A DNA stretch of 64,000 bases from Ooceraea biroi (GCF_003672135.1 NC_039507.1:9067624-9131623); one strand, 5' to 3'. Counted from the stretch's first letter, positions 49,293 to 62,479 are shown. Made by a program: numbers and translations. The notes: a model not told the origin generated them from the sequence alone.

Positions 49293-50462
49293 TTAAACAG
49301 TATTTATAGATGTCTGCCAAAACTTCCATTTCTTCTTCCACGACTTGTACTTCAACTTTCTCGACTTTTTGTAACTGCTTTTCGCGCTTAAACCGCTTGT
49401 CTCGAGAGCGGAGAATCCATTTCCAAAACAGACGGACGAGTTCATGAGTTTGCCGGATGTTTCCCCGGACGTGTTCGAATCTCTCGTGCTCGGCGCGAAA
49501 TTTGGCTTCATCATGTGAAATGGACTGTTCTCCGATAACAGTGCAACTCCGCTCATCTCGGTCAGCAGCGACGGTCGTTGCGCCTTGAATATCTGCTCGG
49601 TGCTCGACAATTGAATGGATACGTTCGAGCAGAAGGAATCGTCCCTCAGATCTCGTATGTTACGATTATCGTCTCTCAATCCCGTCAGGTTCTCAAAGTT
49701 TTTCGACCGCAGAAGTTTCGCCGGAGTGGACGCCGTTTTGAGCGCTCTCGCGTGGAGAGCGTCACTCGAATTCGACGTTCGTATGGCCGTAGGATTCGCG
49801 TCCGGGACCGACCAGTTTACAACCGGCGGCATGGTGATGCTCATGCTGGGTGGGCTTTGGAAGTACGAGTGCAACCTATGGCGCTTCGCGAGGGAATTGC
49901 TCGCGTGCAGGCGCTTGCGATTCTGTATAGTGCGACGCACGATGTTGTTTCTTTTCCGTATCTTGCTGACCACGACGCGCTTCTGTTTAACTGGGCTGAC
50001 GATACGCGCCAGATTAAGGGAGATGTCTTCGTCGACCAGCGAGCTCGAGTCGGCCCAGTTGCCGTTAATGAATCGGGACTCCAGGTTACCGAACACCTTC
50101 AACAACACGTCCCTCTTTGGCGTCTCGTCCGACACCTGCATCGCGTAATACGCGCGATTGCAACGGCTGCACTGTCTCTTTTTCTGAAAGAACGTCACCC
50201 TGGACTGGTGCCTCGTCTGCTTGGGCGTCTTTTTCGCCTCGTCTATCAAAATCCGTTTGAAAAGCTCGTGGTTCTCCTCCGGGGTGTAGAAGTTCGCCGT
50301 ATCATTCGCCGCATGTAACCCAGCCACGATCCTGTTCGAAAGCACGTTGCATCGCGCGATCTCATTTGGCGTCACGTTCTCGTACTCGCGCATTAGCTTA
50401 ACGGACTTGCTTAAGGTATTACTAAATATATACGGTCGTGGCGGTTGGCTCTTCCTCGTCAT
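49293..50462 (-). CDS. 389-codon ORF of unknown function directly downstream of, and in frame with, diaphanous
   Basis: Uninterrupted from an ATG at 50462-50460 (MTRKSQPPRPYIFSN) to TAA at 49295-49293. It continues the frame of the last diaphanous exon if that exon's GTAAGT donor (50497) is not used. The protein is basic and serine-rich. It has a CSRC motif near residue 100, basic runs (KIRKRNNIVRRT), several proline-directed Ser/Thr sites (TPKQ, TPKR, SPVK, TPAK) and a CFGNGF motif near the end. That pattern suggests a cell-cycle-regulated nuclear protein. Sororin/Dalmatian was considered because of the FGF-like motif, but the match is too weak to name. The last 30 codons are unusual (KKWKFWQ), while another frame over the same bases encodes an acidic helix. 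Real coding sequence is likely from the ORF length alone; the gene boundary is unsure. Confidence 0.6.
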   Translation of the reverse strand: MTRKSQPPRPYIFSNTLSKSVKLMREYENVTPNEIARCNVLSNRIVAGLHAANDTANFYTPEENHELFKRILIDEAKKTPKQTRHQSRVTFFQKKRQCSRCNRAYYAMQVSDETPKRDVLLKVFGNLESRFINGNWADSSSLVDEDISLNLARIVSPVKQKRVVVSKIRKRNNIVRRTIQNRKRLHASNSLAKRHRLHSYFQSPPSMSITMPPVVNWSVPDANPTAIRTSNSSDALHARALKTASTPAKLLRSKNFENLTGLRDDNRNIRDLRDDSFCSNVSIQLSSTEQIFKAQRPSLLTEMSGVALLSENSPFHMMKPNFAPSTRDSNTSGETSGKLMNSSVCFGNGFSALETSGLSAKSSYKKSRKLKYKSWKKKWKFWQTSINTV

Positions 50463-50497
50463 CGACCCGCCGATGTACGCAGTCCTAGAGAACTTAC

Positions 50498-53400
50498 CGC
50501 CAGCTACGCGCGTCTGTCGCTTGCGCCGTTGGTCAGGTCGGCTGAAGGCCGATCCGGTCTGCAGCGCTTCCATCAAGCTGTCCATGACACCTTCCTGCGT
50601 CTCGTGCGCATTCATGTCAACCAGCGCACGTTTGCGGGCGGCGCGTGCCGCCTTCTCCGCCTCCGCCTTCTCGTGCGCCTCCCGTGCTCGCCGTTGCTTC
50701 TCCTCGCTCTCCCTCAGTTTGATTATCTCCCTCTGCGATTGCTGCGAGAACACACACAAACGCGCCGTTAAACAAGCTGTACGAGTGTGAATGCGAAAAA
50801 AATGTTTCGCATTCGTATTTACCAGGAAATTATCTTTGAACGTTTTGATGTCGCTGAAAAATTCTTCGATGGTGTATTTCTGCTTGTCGAAAGAGAAGAA
50901 CTCGGAGATGTCCGTGTATAGGGTGTCCATGTTCTTAAACATATTCTGCAGAACCTCGTAGGATTCTCTGGCCTTCCTGGCGAATGGCTACGAAGTCGCT
51001 TGGTCAAGGAAAGATCTCTGAGCGATCAATATACAGCGCTAAACTCGGTAGATAAGCGTTGTTAACGGCGAAATGATAAAGGATACTTTCATCACGTCTA
51101 TGAACAGATCCTCGTCGCATTGCGGGACCTTGGCGTTCATGAGATCTTGCTCAAGGTTGCGAATATTGTTCTCCATCTGCCGTAATATCCGTTGAATGTT
51201 CTCCATGGACACTCTACTGGCTCGATCCACATGCGCCAACTCCTCCATAAAGTTGAGACATTCCGGGAATTTCACCTCTATCGTGTTCACCAAGTAATGC
51301 ATCAAGGTCTGCTTGTTATCAATATCCTTCGTACTGGTTAACTGGAAAGGGACGTAACGTGAAAAATAACGTTGACGATAAGCGATTTTTATATAATCTT
51401 TTTAATTTATTTAAATTGATTTTTCAATCACAAAACAAACCTTCGTGAGGAAGCTGATCTCAAATCCGAACGCTTGGCCGTTCCTGGAGCCGCAATTCAT
51501 GTAATTGCCAAACAACAATATCAACTCGAGAATCCGCGCGAACTTCTTGCTGCTCTTTACCTCCTCGCACGCCGCCGTGCCCGCCACTATGTCGGGCTTC
51601 ACGTCCTGCACGAGTTCCTCGTATCTCAGCATGAAACTCAGCGATCTCAGTCTCGGCAGTAACCTTTTTATCGTAGATATCTGCAATTTTTAAATTCGTT
51701 TAACACTTGGTGTGATCAAACGAAGACAAAAGTATCCAATTAACTCTAAATTAATTTCGTAAAATTAGAAGTGAAATTACAGTAACGCAGAATTGCTCCG
51801 CCTCGGTCAGGTCATCGTACTGATCCTTGTATATCTGCAACTTCGACAGCTGATCCGGCGGCGGTAGATACTGAATTAAACCTTGCAGTACGTTGTCCGA
51901 GATAACCGGTCCCTCGCATCTAAACAGGCATCTCTTCACTTCCACGTAAGGCATATGCTTCAACGTACCGCCAAGAAGGATCGATATATTCTGCGCCGCT
52001 TTACTGTCCAAAACTTTGAGATCTTTCACCTTCTTCGAGCTTGACCTGTACCCACAAGGCGAGATTTTTCAATATTCCACGTACACGAGCGTAAAGATAA
52101 TCGAGACGAGATGAGACTCACTTATCAACTACATCGTCCACTCGTCTCCCGCTTGGTTTCGACGAGAACTTCTGCACGAGGCCGTCCAGTATTTCCGGGC
52201 TAGCTAGTTTATCTTCTTGTACTTTCATCCAGAATGATTTCTCCGTTAATTTGTGAGGTAAAATCTAAAATATCAGTGAGTAGAAAAAATGCGCTGTCTA
52301 AGGAAGCAGTTGAGCATCAAATTTGTCGATAATAATATCTTCAAGAAATCGATCGCACGTACAGCTTTCCAGTTTGCTCTCTTCAACTGGCCTTCCACTT
52401 CCCACTTCTTCTTCGGTTTCAATCCATGAGGCAAAGCTTGCATCGCTGGCGCCGGTGGAGAGAATCCCGCCATCGGTGGCGGTGGAGGTCCCATTCCAGG
52501 CATGGGTGGTGGTGGTGGTCCTCCCATCCCGGGCATGGGTGGTGGCGGGGGTCCTTTCGAGCCAGGCATGGGTGGCGGAGGTGGACACGTCATTCCCGGC
52601 ATCGGCGGAGGAGGTGGACCGCCGCCACCAGGCATAGGAGGTGGCGGCGGTGGTAGTCCACCCATTCCCGGCATAGGTGGTGGAAGTGGACACACGGCAA
52701 TTCTCTATATATTCATATGTAATGAAACAGCAGCTTTAAAAATATTCAATCTATAGAAATTTGTTTATGTGTGTTTAAGAAAGATTTAAATTTAGTGTTC
52801 AAGATTTATCATGTGTAGACTTACGGGACCAGACGTAGACCTTGTCGTCCCTTGCTCCAGCTCCTTGATCTTGTTCTCCGCGTGCTGCAGCTTCGCCTCG
52901 GCCTCTTGTCTACTGGCTATAGCTTCCTCCAGCTTTTGCGTCATCTCTACTAACCGGCGTTCCTCGTCGGCCCGCGATTTTTCGACTAGGGTATCGATCA
53001 ACGGTTGCACGTCGATCTGGAAGCGCTTCGTCGCGCAGAAATCCGGATCACAGCCTGAACGGTGCAAAACGATTTGTGATATGCACTCCTCGATCAGTTT
53101 GTAATACGCCGTTCTGAAAATATAAAAGCGTACGAGGGATCAATAAGCGAAATCGCATCGATCAGCGAGAAGATAAACGGAGCCGCGTATCGATGATTCA
53201 CCGACAAAACCGCGAAGATAAAAATGAACACGTGGATGCACTTACCGTATCAATGTGTCGTCTCGGATAAATAAAAGGTGTTGAAGTATAGACATGAAGT
53301 AAGGCTCGGCGGACGTGTCCATCACCATATTCTTGATCACTTCAAAGCAGTCGTTAACGTCGTCCAATTCTAAGCGCACATTGTCAAATCTCTGCACGAA

Positions 53401-56256
53401 TTCCTCGTAATCTTCTTCCTTGTGATCGTTGAAGATCTTTAAATGCGTCGCCAAATCCTCCGACTCATCTCTCTCCAGTATTTCAAGAATGTCAGCCAGT
53501 CCGACTCGCATTACTTCATTCCTCAGGTGTAAGCGGAAATCGAGATCCTCGGCGGACGATATTATCGAGTTTATGAGCTGAAGGCATACTACCTGCGACC
53601 CACGATAAAATTTTGTAAAAAACATTTTCTTTACCAAGTTTTTTCAAAGTTCTAAATGTGAAATAAAATTTATTCACGGCGTACCCTTAAGTTTTCATTC
53701 TTCTTGTTCATCAAGCCTTGTACAATCGGTAGAAATCTCTCGCGACTCTTAAATTCGCCATTCATGGTGATGGCGTCCAAGACCTTCTTGTGGCTGTCGC
53801 TTGATATGAGGCACACCGCGCCGAGCAGTTTCACGGCTTCGGACATCACGGACGGTTTCGTCGGCTCCAACGACCTCGCCACGATGGTGAGAGCCTCGTT
53901 ATGGGCCAGCATCTCCTTTATACCGACGGTATTATTCATAATGGCCTTTAAGCAGCGAATGCACTCGTACTGTATTCGCTCGTAACGGTTATCACTACGG
54001 AAAAACAAATTTTCACATTAATAGGAAATAACGTGGCCCCAATTCGCGTTGAATTCTCTCATAAGCAGCACGCATTATGCGTATCATGCAAGACTGAAAT
54101 GATAATGAAAACTAGAAATATTTCACTAATTGAGCAACACGTGAATTAAATAATTAAGTAATTAAATCGCGTATTATGTAAAGGCTTTTTGATATCCAAT
54201 GAATAATATAAATAGGGCCAACAGAAGAGATTATTAATTATTAACATACAATTCTAGCTTTAATATATTAATTATAATTATATAATAATATATGTACGCA
54301 TTTATATACACATTGAAATTTTGTGCACTATCAATCTCTTCGGGCTTTCATTTGCTCCATTTACATTACTAATTGTTTCAATTTTTTTCATAAAAACTAT
54401 AAGAATCATGAAACAAAATCATTGTTGCTAGCTAAAAATTTCGCTCGTCATGTAGAACGTCATGTAAGTGGTTAAAGAATATCAAAGTGATGAATATTTC
54501 CGCAAAACAAGGAATTCAAGCGAATAATATATTTTTACGGGAATTACCTATCGTAATATATGAAGGCACTGGAATAGAATAATATCAGTGTTAATGATTA
54601 CTCGAATATACGTAATTATCAATCGAGCGCTATTCAATAACTCATTCATGCGCGTGGAATTCACTTACTTTCGGTAACACTCATTTAGAGTGGCCAGGAC
54701 CTGCTTGAGCCCCTTGGTGCCGAACTCCTGCACCCAGCTAAGCGGATTGTTGGTGAGCGCGATCCTGAGGGATTCAATGCAGTTGTAGATCTTGTTCACG
54801 CTCAAGTCAGGCTGCGCCAGGTATTGTATGTAGTCCGCTGGTTTGTCGAATTTCGATCGGTTGTCCTGTATACTGCCCTTGTAGTGCAGCACCAGCATTT
54901 CCCTCTTCTTCGACTCCGATTGTTGTCGCAGGGGCTCTTTCTTTTCCTCCGTCAGATTCATATTGGCCTAAGGAGAAAGAGACGATTAATTCTTTCCGCT
55001 TTTAAGATATCATTTGTACATTTTATCACATTTTCAAGTGAAATAAAGTACATTACATATTTTCAAGCAAAAAAGAGATATTAATAAACAATCCCTGGGA
55101 ATATATGATTTTTGTACATTATCAAATCAAAATATAATTTATATGGAAAATTTATGTAATGGATTATTGTATGAGATTTGGCTTTAGCATTGCTAGAAGA
55201 TGTTTCTCTGTGCGAGTTTAATCATCGTACGTAAAACGAGTATGTGTGACGTTTACTCACCAGCATTTCTTCAAATCTGTCGTTTACCGTCTCTTCATCC
55301 ATCCTCTCGATGATGCAACGTTGCTGTTCGATCTCGTTGACATCCTCGCCGGAGTGCGGCCTGGGCATGGTGTTGTGGCCCGAATAGCCGCGCGTACCGG
55401 CACCCCGACCCGACTTCTTCGGCCGGCCGAACCATGTGTCCAACTACAAGAATAATTTTTTTAGCGTCTCAGTTCATCATTTCAATTATCTATTTTTTCT
55501 GAACAAATCAGCGTGTTCGAATTTTTAACTGTAGCTCCAATTTAGACATCACTTTAGTGCAATCATGCTGACTTTCTGAAACGACTTTCTTATACAATAA
55601 ACAGTTTTTAATATTTATACTTAATATTTCTTTGGGTCACAATAATAATAAACGATCATGTCGATATAAAACAAGATTTATGAATCATGAAATCCGTCAC
55701 GTACTGAGAGAACTGCGGATCTAAAAATTCACAGAACTGTGGAAACAAATATCTGGTATAGAGAACGCAAGAATCTTGAAACTAGAGATTTACGAAATAA
55801 TCTATAGATCATTGTAGAATTTATGAAACCAATGAACTGCAAAATTAACATCCAAATGGGGCGAGGAAAATAAAGAAACCTCTCGATCGAATGCAAATTC
55901 AATCAAGACTCCACGAGATCGTTTCGATAACTACATTCCGATGCTCGAGTGCCATTGTAAACGTTTTGCTTTGCGGTGACGCGTGCGTGCAACAGTCAAG
56001 CTCGCGTTTTACGACGATGTAATCGTCCGGCGACAACGTCCATGCTAGAAAATGTACTTGCATAGGCACAGTAGCACCTCAATGCTAGAAAATTATTAAA
56101 AATAGATTTAATGATAATGAATGCTTTCTCCACCGCGACTTCTGTCGAGATTCTACCGTTTGACAATACGTCGGGATCTTTTCGACGCCGGAGGTAATTA
56201 TCCCGTCCACTTACCGCGAGATAACTGGACACGCATTTACACGATACGCAACGCAT
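50498..56256 (-). CDS. dia: diaphanous: Rho-activated formin, actin nucleator
   Basis: Confident minus-strand exons: 55443-55261, 54967-54669, 53994-53685, 53592-53246, 53113-52825, 52704-52363, 52264-52122, 52045-51781, 51680-51441, 51341-51087, 50987-50823, 50741-50498. A tentative first exon is 56256-56215 (MRCVSCKCVSSYLA, donor GCG|GTAAGT). All junctions hold frame; the sum ends in phase 1 at a GTAAGT donor, so a final exon is missing. Residues about 70-400 are the Rho-binding/FH3 region (SWVQEFGTKGL, CLKAIMNNT, RFDNVRLELDDVNDCF). About 425-480 is coiled coil and about 497-575 is FH1 (PPPPPMPG repeats, profilin-binding). From ALPHGLKPKKKW to about 965 is FH2 (GGTLKHMPY, LIQYLPPPDQL, DIVAGTAACEE, GNYMN). 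The last exon holds the DAD autoinhibitory helix, MDSLMEALQTGSAF. The protein elongates unbranched actin in cytokinesis and cortex organisation downstream of GTP-Rho. Confidence 0.95.
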
Positions 56257-58570
56257 TTGCAGATGCACGGAGGTATTGAGGAAGACCACGACCGAGACGT
56301 TCGCCACGTCGCCTTACCGGTTACTAAACCACCATGGGGAACGTCTGGCTCCGAAATCCGAGGATTGCCGTGAGGTGTGACCGGACACCGGAATCGTAAT
56401 AGGCAGACGAACGTGACACGAGATAACACGTGTGCGAAATTAATTGCTGGCATTATAGATTCTTCGATCGTCCGATTGCTGGGCAAGACGGTTAAATAAC
56501 GAGCGTCTGCGCGGATCGAAGCGTTAAGTATCGGTCTTTCGTGGCGTTCTTCTTGCAGGATTAATGCTGATGTTTGTTAATTTGTGTGTTGCAACTTGCA
56601 ATGAATGACAACGCACGATATGATGTATCTGTGGAATAAAAAAGGCTATACTCTTTTTTAAATATATTTTTTGCGTGGGATTTTGATGTTGTAAGCGTGA
56701 TGTTGCGGAAACAGAATGTGTTATCGTTGATAATTAATATCTCAACTCTGCGATAACGAAAAATGCTAATAATGACATCGATAATAATAGCGCATGTGTC
56801 ATAGATGCAACATTCTCAATTTTTATTGAAGAAAAAACTGAATAATAATACGTATCGAAGTTATATAGAATAAGTTATATAGCACAGCGATTTATAAAAT
56901 TAAGTATTAAGCAATTGATTATTTTAAATTCAGCAATGTCTTAAATTCTTTGCATTCTTCGTCTACTCAAGAGCTCAAACGGCCATTGATTGCACCATGA
57001 TTCACAACGCTCAGACTTATATTTATCGACAGGCGAAATCAACGAAGCCACTTTTACTTTTTTCTCATCAAGAGCTGTCAATAATTTTTATCTCTGCAAA
57101 TCAATTTACGTTCAAGCGAGGCTCACCCAGTCCGTGATCATTGCGGCGTGCTTGCGATGATGCCACTTCAGGAACAATTAATCCTTCGGCGAGCGACGAC
57201 GTATGACTCACTTCAGACACGCGTAAAGGTCGCGTAAGTCCAAACCGATTTGAGCTGATGGACGCACCTTTATTTTTAGGCGGACCCACGCAAGCTCGTG
57301 ACACTTTTTCGTCTCATACTTCTCGCGACTTTTTCCACGGAGAAGGCACTCGTCGACGTGCCGAGGCGATGTGGCAAGCTGACTGTCCCGACCCGCATCG
57401 TGCCGGGACAGCTTTTATCGACTTTCGCAGCAGTCCAGCAGCTTCGAACGCGCGTTATTCCTCTCGACGGAAACACCGGCTGACGTTTCCGTACGGAACA
57501 CGGTCTACGACCGTAATAATGTGCGGGAACACACACTCTGTAGTCGTGCGTTTGCACTCACGAACAACAATACGGTCGTTCGCGGTAGCTCGGTTGAATG
57601 CGGGAGAGATGATGCGCGGGATGTTCGATGATGTACAGGAGAATGAAACACGTCACGCACAAATACGTGTACGCAATTGTCGCGCCGATTAGCGTGGATT
57701 TAACACGAACCGATCAGAGTCGGCTGACAAAGAGGATATTCAAAATAAATAAAAAACAAGTATCGTAACAAATGAAATTGCCTCCCGGCAATTCGATTAA
57801 TGAACCCCGAGACGAGAGTTCTAGGCTCAAGAAGCTCAGCAAAGATGTTCACTCCGTCGAGAAAAATCCGATTTAAACAATCTGAACTGAACGAACGAAT
57901 TATTGATAAAAAAATATCGTTTATATAACACTAATCATGAATATCACGCATTTACTAGTAACGGAAATGTTACTGGTACATTACGTCACGAGAACATTTC
58001 GAACGAGAGATCTTTCACGGAGAACCGCAGTTCTCCAGACCGAGGACTTTGCGATCAATTTCCACGTTGCATCGCACGTTCACCACTAATCACCGCTGCA
58101 ATTACTCTCACGATTCTCCCACGTGGCACGCCATGTCATCGCACGCGGCTCACGCAATCGCGCGTTCGCGAATTGTCAAGGGTGGATTCGGATGACAGCG
58201 AGCAGGCTGACAGCTAAAGCGGGGAGGACCCGCGCTTGAGGAAGAACGGCGACGAACTGACCGGTTGCGATCAGCTCGGTTGCACGCTGGTCCAAGACGC
58301 TTGAATGCACGCGATATTCCATCCCTTCCCTGCCTCCTACCTCGACCCGTTCATACAGCATGAACATTACGCGATGAAAACGCGAATCGTTTGTTACATT
58401 GTTAATTGAAATGCTTGCCACACGATACGAACACATACATGGCCTAGCCCACGAAAAGTGTACAAATAAACTGACTATTGCGTGGTATTTCCTTACATTA
58501 GATATACTGCAGATGGAATGTGGCCTAAGCGACCTTCTCACTTTCTTCAATTAGCGTGATTAACATATCA
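56257..58570. other. diaphanous upstream region, no other supported gene
   Basis: Sequence up to about 56560 may be the diaphanous 5' UTR and promoter. A second GC-richer block at 57100-58340 gives domainless frames on both strands and could hold an alternative upstream promoter. Between them (56.6-57.05 kb) is plain AT-rich DNA. Confidence 0.35.
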
Positions 58571-61500
58571 GTGGTATGTAACTGCAATCCCATTTTCTAT
58601 AAAACGAGTCTTAATAGAATAAGAGTATTGTTACGCTATTTATAAGTGGTATAATTTATTACTGTTATCTAGCTTTTGTGAGTTAAACTTCGTGCAGTAA
58701 AAATCGTATTTTTCAGTTTATTAAATAAAAAAGTTTTTAGACAAATTTAAAAAAGTGGAAAGTAATAATTAACTTATGTTAAATAATTATTTTATTAGTA
58801 TTTCTTTCTTACTACTTACTAATTTGTTACTAATTTACTAATTTGTACATTATTATTTGTTAGTTTTATATTATTCACTATTGTTTCCTTTTTATAGTTT
58901 TGATCATGCGGTGTTAAACGTGATCTATATGATTTTTCTGAGTTCCTCGGAAGATTAAAACTGGAATTGACATTATTTCGTAGATTCAATTGTTACGGAC
59001 GAAAAAAATTATTTTTAATACGTTCATAGTGGCACATTCACAGTTTGACTCGACGCGACGAAGCGATTCGCGACGCAAAATTACCACAATTGTAGAAAGT
59101 GCGCCCGCTAATCCCAGACTTCTTTGATTACAAAAGATTACTGTCACACCTCGTGCCTTCGTGTTCGTGATTTATTCTATATTGTATTTTTATATAACAA
59201 TGAGCAAGTTTCATAAATTTTCCTTCGTCCACGGATCAAGTTGAGGTCGACTTTTCTTAATAAATAAAAAAGCTGATTTCAAATCGCCTTTTACTGTTTC
59301 ACATATCATCTTAAATATATCTGTAATAATAATATTCAAATTCAAATTATATCACGATAACATGTATTTTAAATAAAGCTGATAAGTTTTAATGAAGAAT
59401 TAATGAAGAAATAAAGAAAAATTAAAACTCATTTTCGTTGCATTCCTAAACCTTACAGAAATAAAAAACATTACTAACTGTAAAATTAAATAATTATTAA
59501 CCATGAGAAAGCACCATTCAACGTACAATGTATCAAGAAAAAGAAATTAATATCAATTTTACCAAAATGTTACAAAAAAGTCTCATGAAAGGAGAGAACC
59601 TATAATGCTCTGTATGCTCAATATTCGCTATGTGATCGGCAGAGATCAAAGAAAGATCCAAAGCGGGTACGAAGGAATACAGGAAAGATTCGAACGATTT
59701 ATCGCATACCGAATTTCAGCGACTCAGGCGTATCAAGTAATTTCGTAATGCGTGATCGATGACTCGCCACTTCGTCATTTGCCCGTTTCGCATCGCGAAG
59801 AGGCGTGCCTGCGAGCGCGCGGGCAGATATAGTATATACAGTCGGTACAGTTAGGCCGTAACGTAAGATTAACATAACGGGGCATCGTGGTGGGATTAAA
59901 GAAACCAAAAGGAGAGAAGCCCAGCATACCCGAGACGGCGCATATCCTTACGGTACGCTCGGTATCGCGGAACCGTATCTCCTCCGCGCTGACCGCTTAT
60001 CGGAATCAAGCTCACCGGGCCTGAAATTCGTAAGAAGCGTGCTAATTTTTCGACAGCTGATCTCTCTTCCGCATGTGGGTTCCTCCACATTGTTGCTGTT
60101 GGCCGACACAATCAGCGCGTAAGTTGTTCGCGCACCGCAGAGGATCAGGATCGGGTTTCTGATGTCTTCTCGCGTTCAACTATCTTGGTACATGAATCTT
60201 CGGCACAGCGACGCATTATATGCATGTAAACAGCGTAGGAGGGAGATATCATGCTGGATGACGTCAACAGCAAGAGAATTCAAGAAAGCAGGATTGATTA
60301 AATATAGAATTTGTAATAAATAAGAAGTTAAAAGATATCAATCTTCCGTGGAAGTTTTTATGTAATTAATATTGGTGAACTTTTATCAAGATCAATGTGA
60401 GGTAATATCTTCAGAAATTATCTCATTACGAAATCATATTGCTCCGTTTATGTTTCATAGTTAAGTTATTTAATTTTACGGATAATTTAAGCTCTTAATT
60501 ATACACCTACGTATCTTCACTTTTCCGTGCTGTTGTAACACAATTTCATGTTAATCTAATTTCCTAGTTCTGGTTTTCTCCTCGATGAACTCTTCCGCTA
60601 TAGAAAGAAAAACCCGGAGCATTGTATAGCGACGACTCTATATCCACGAAAGATCGTTTCTTTCGACATAAATCGCAAGAAACTTTCTCCTTTATTTTCT
60701 CACTACTGACGTTATGATCCCAGATGGTGGGTCTATTCTTGCACCGCTGACGTCATGCTTCCAATAAGTTTTCTTGATGACAATGTTTTTAAGTCTTTTA
60801 TCTTACTTCGGCAACAAATTCCATCTCCCGATTCAAAGCAAACTGACCGAAGAATCCGGTGATGGTCACGATATCTTTTTTCTTGTTTCGCGGAATGTGC
60901 CTCCGCAAGTTTCTGCTTTATTCACCCCGAGATTATTCTGCTGCACTCAAAAAGTATCTGACTCATTAAGAGGCCGTACGAAGCTTGATCGTCTTCTTTT
61001 TTCCAACACGTTCGATGTTTTTTTATCAGGCAATTCAAAGGCGACTCCTTTCACGTCGACCACGTAGTTGACCCCGGCCGAAAGGATACGTCTCTGTCGT
61101 GAATCACGCGGATCCTTACGTACCCGCGGAACGCGCCCGACCGGCTACGTCACGGCTTCGAATAGACCAAGGTTCTGACACGTTAAAAAAAAACACAGTA
61201 TTTGTCACTGATCACGTGTTTGGAAAAACAGTATGGGATATTATGAACACAAATTTACGTCTCTGTCAAACAGACGCTTTTAACGACGACTGTATCTCAA
61301 GTTCAGTTTTTTTTCCCCGTAGCAATATGTTATAAGTAACCGTGTTTTATTTTCGATGCTTTTGACAAGATATTTTAGAGGCAGCATTAATCAGATAAAT
61401 ATAGGTATCGCGTTGATGTTAATTTCTTATGAGAGATGATCCCGTTCCAGTTTTAGTGTCGCGCTTTAATCGCAATCATAAAATATAATTGCATTTAATT

Positions 61501-62350
61501 ATCGCATCCAACGCATATTCCGTATAATAAAAATTTTAGCTATAATAATTACCACGCAAAAGCTGTTAACACTTTGTTTGCAATTGTAAATGCAATTTTG
61601 CAAATTTTGCTTCTTGCATCGGCTCACGATTTAATGCAACGAATAAAGATCCGTGTCGCCAGATTTATTTTCGACATTGACACACGGCCTTCCTGCTGCT
61701 CGCGTTGATGTATACACGTATCCTCGATTCCCCCATGGAATCAAGACCATGCTCGGCACAAACTTGACACGAATTCGACAATAGTCCTCATATGTTGTCT
61801 TTAATCGCGCGTGTGCATGTAACTACAAATGAGTGTTAGTGCTCGATAGGGAAGTTGCCTTTTTCATCTTGCAATCCTTGGCATTAAGGACTTATCTATG
61901 CTCTGTGGAATGCAGCACGTTTGCACGAGAGGCGGCGAGCGATCCAAATCAATAGAACCTAGACGATTAACTACATTACTCTCATCTAAAAGCCCGGTTT
62001 CACGTAACATTATTTACGTCATGTTACAGGGAGAAACGTGTTACGTGCTATTACGTACGAATAAAACATCCGTTACCATAACGTAACCGCAAAGTTTCCA
62101 GGCTATTCAATCGAGAGATTTACGCATTGCGAGAATTCAGAGATATCTGAATTTCAAAGCAGGAATTAATCTTGCATAATTATGCCATATCGCGATAATA
62201 AATCACGATTATCGGGAAGCAGGCATATTTCTGCGTGAGCGGAAGATGAATACTGCGTGTCATGAGTACCAGTGTTTTGAGGCTCAAAGAATATGTTGAA
62301 ACATATAATGCGGAATGAGAAAATTTTGTGGTCTTTGAATTCGACACGCT
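58571..62350. other. intergenic, no supported gene
   Basis: AT-rich to about 59.7 kb, mixed after that. Short frames at 59699-60111 (-), 60774-61335 (+) and 61898-62086 (+) have no domains or exon logic. No RNA gene is recognised. Confidence 0.4.
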
Positions 62351-62358
62351 AGTTAGTG

Positions 62359-62479
62359 GGTCTGTTTTTTATTCCTGCACTGCTGAACTGGTGCAATAAA
62401 TTAGAGTGAGAAAAAAATATACTTGTCTCACTTTAACATAGTGCACCAGTTCAGCAGTGCAGGAAGAAAAAAACAGACC
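62359..62479. repeat. 121-bp near-perfect hairpin (MITE)
   Basis: GGGTCTGTTTTTTATTCCTG and its arm through TGGTGCA are matched in reverse by TGCACCAGTTCAGCAGTGCA and CAGACC. The arms are about 50 bp each, separated by a short AT-rich loop. It looks like a tiny palindromic transposon remnant. If transcribed it would be a long double-stranded RNA source. Confidence 0.75.

Noticed and set aside
49293..49480. Naming the unassigned ORF sororin/Dalmatian from its CFGNGF motif
   Set aside because: The match is a few residues and the expected C-terminal domain is not convincing; a profile search would be needed.
49578..50318. 246-codon plus-strand frame antisense to the unassigned ORF
   Set aside because: Shadow of the minus-strand reading; it stays inside that ORF and has no domain.
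52273..52756. Glycine-rich and threonine/alanine-rich frames over the FH1 region
   Set aside because: Alternate readings of the CCA/CCG proline repeats of diaphanous FH1.
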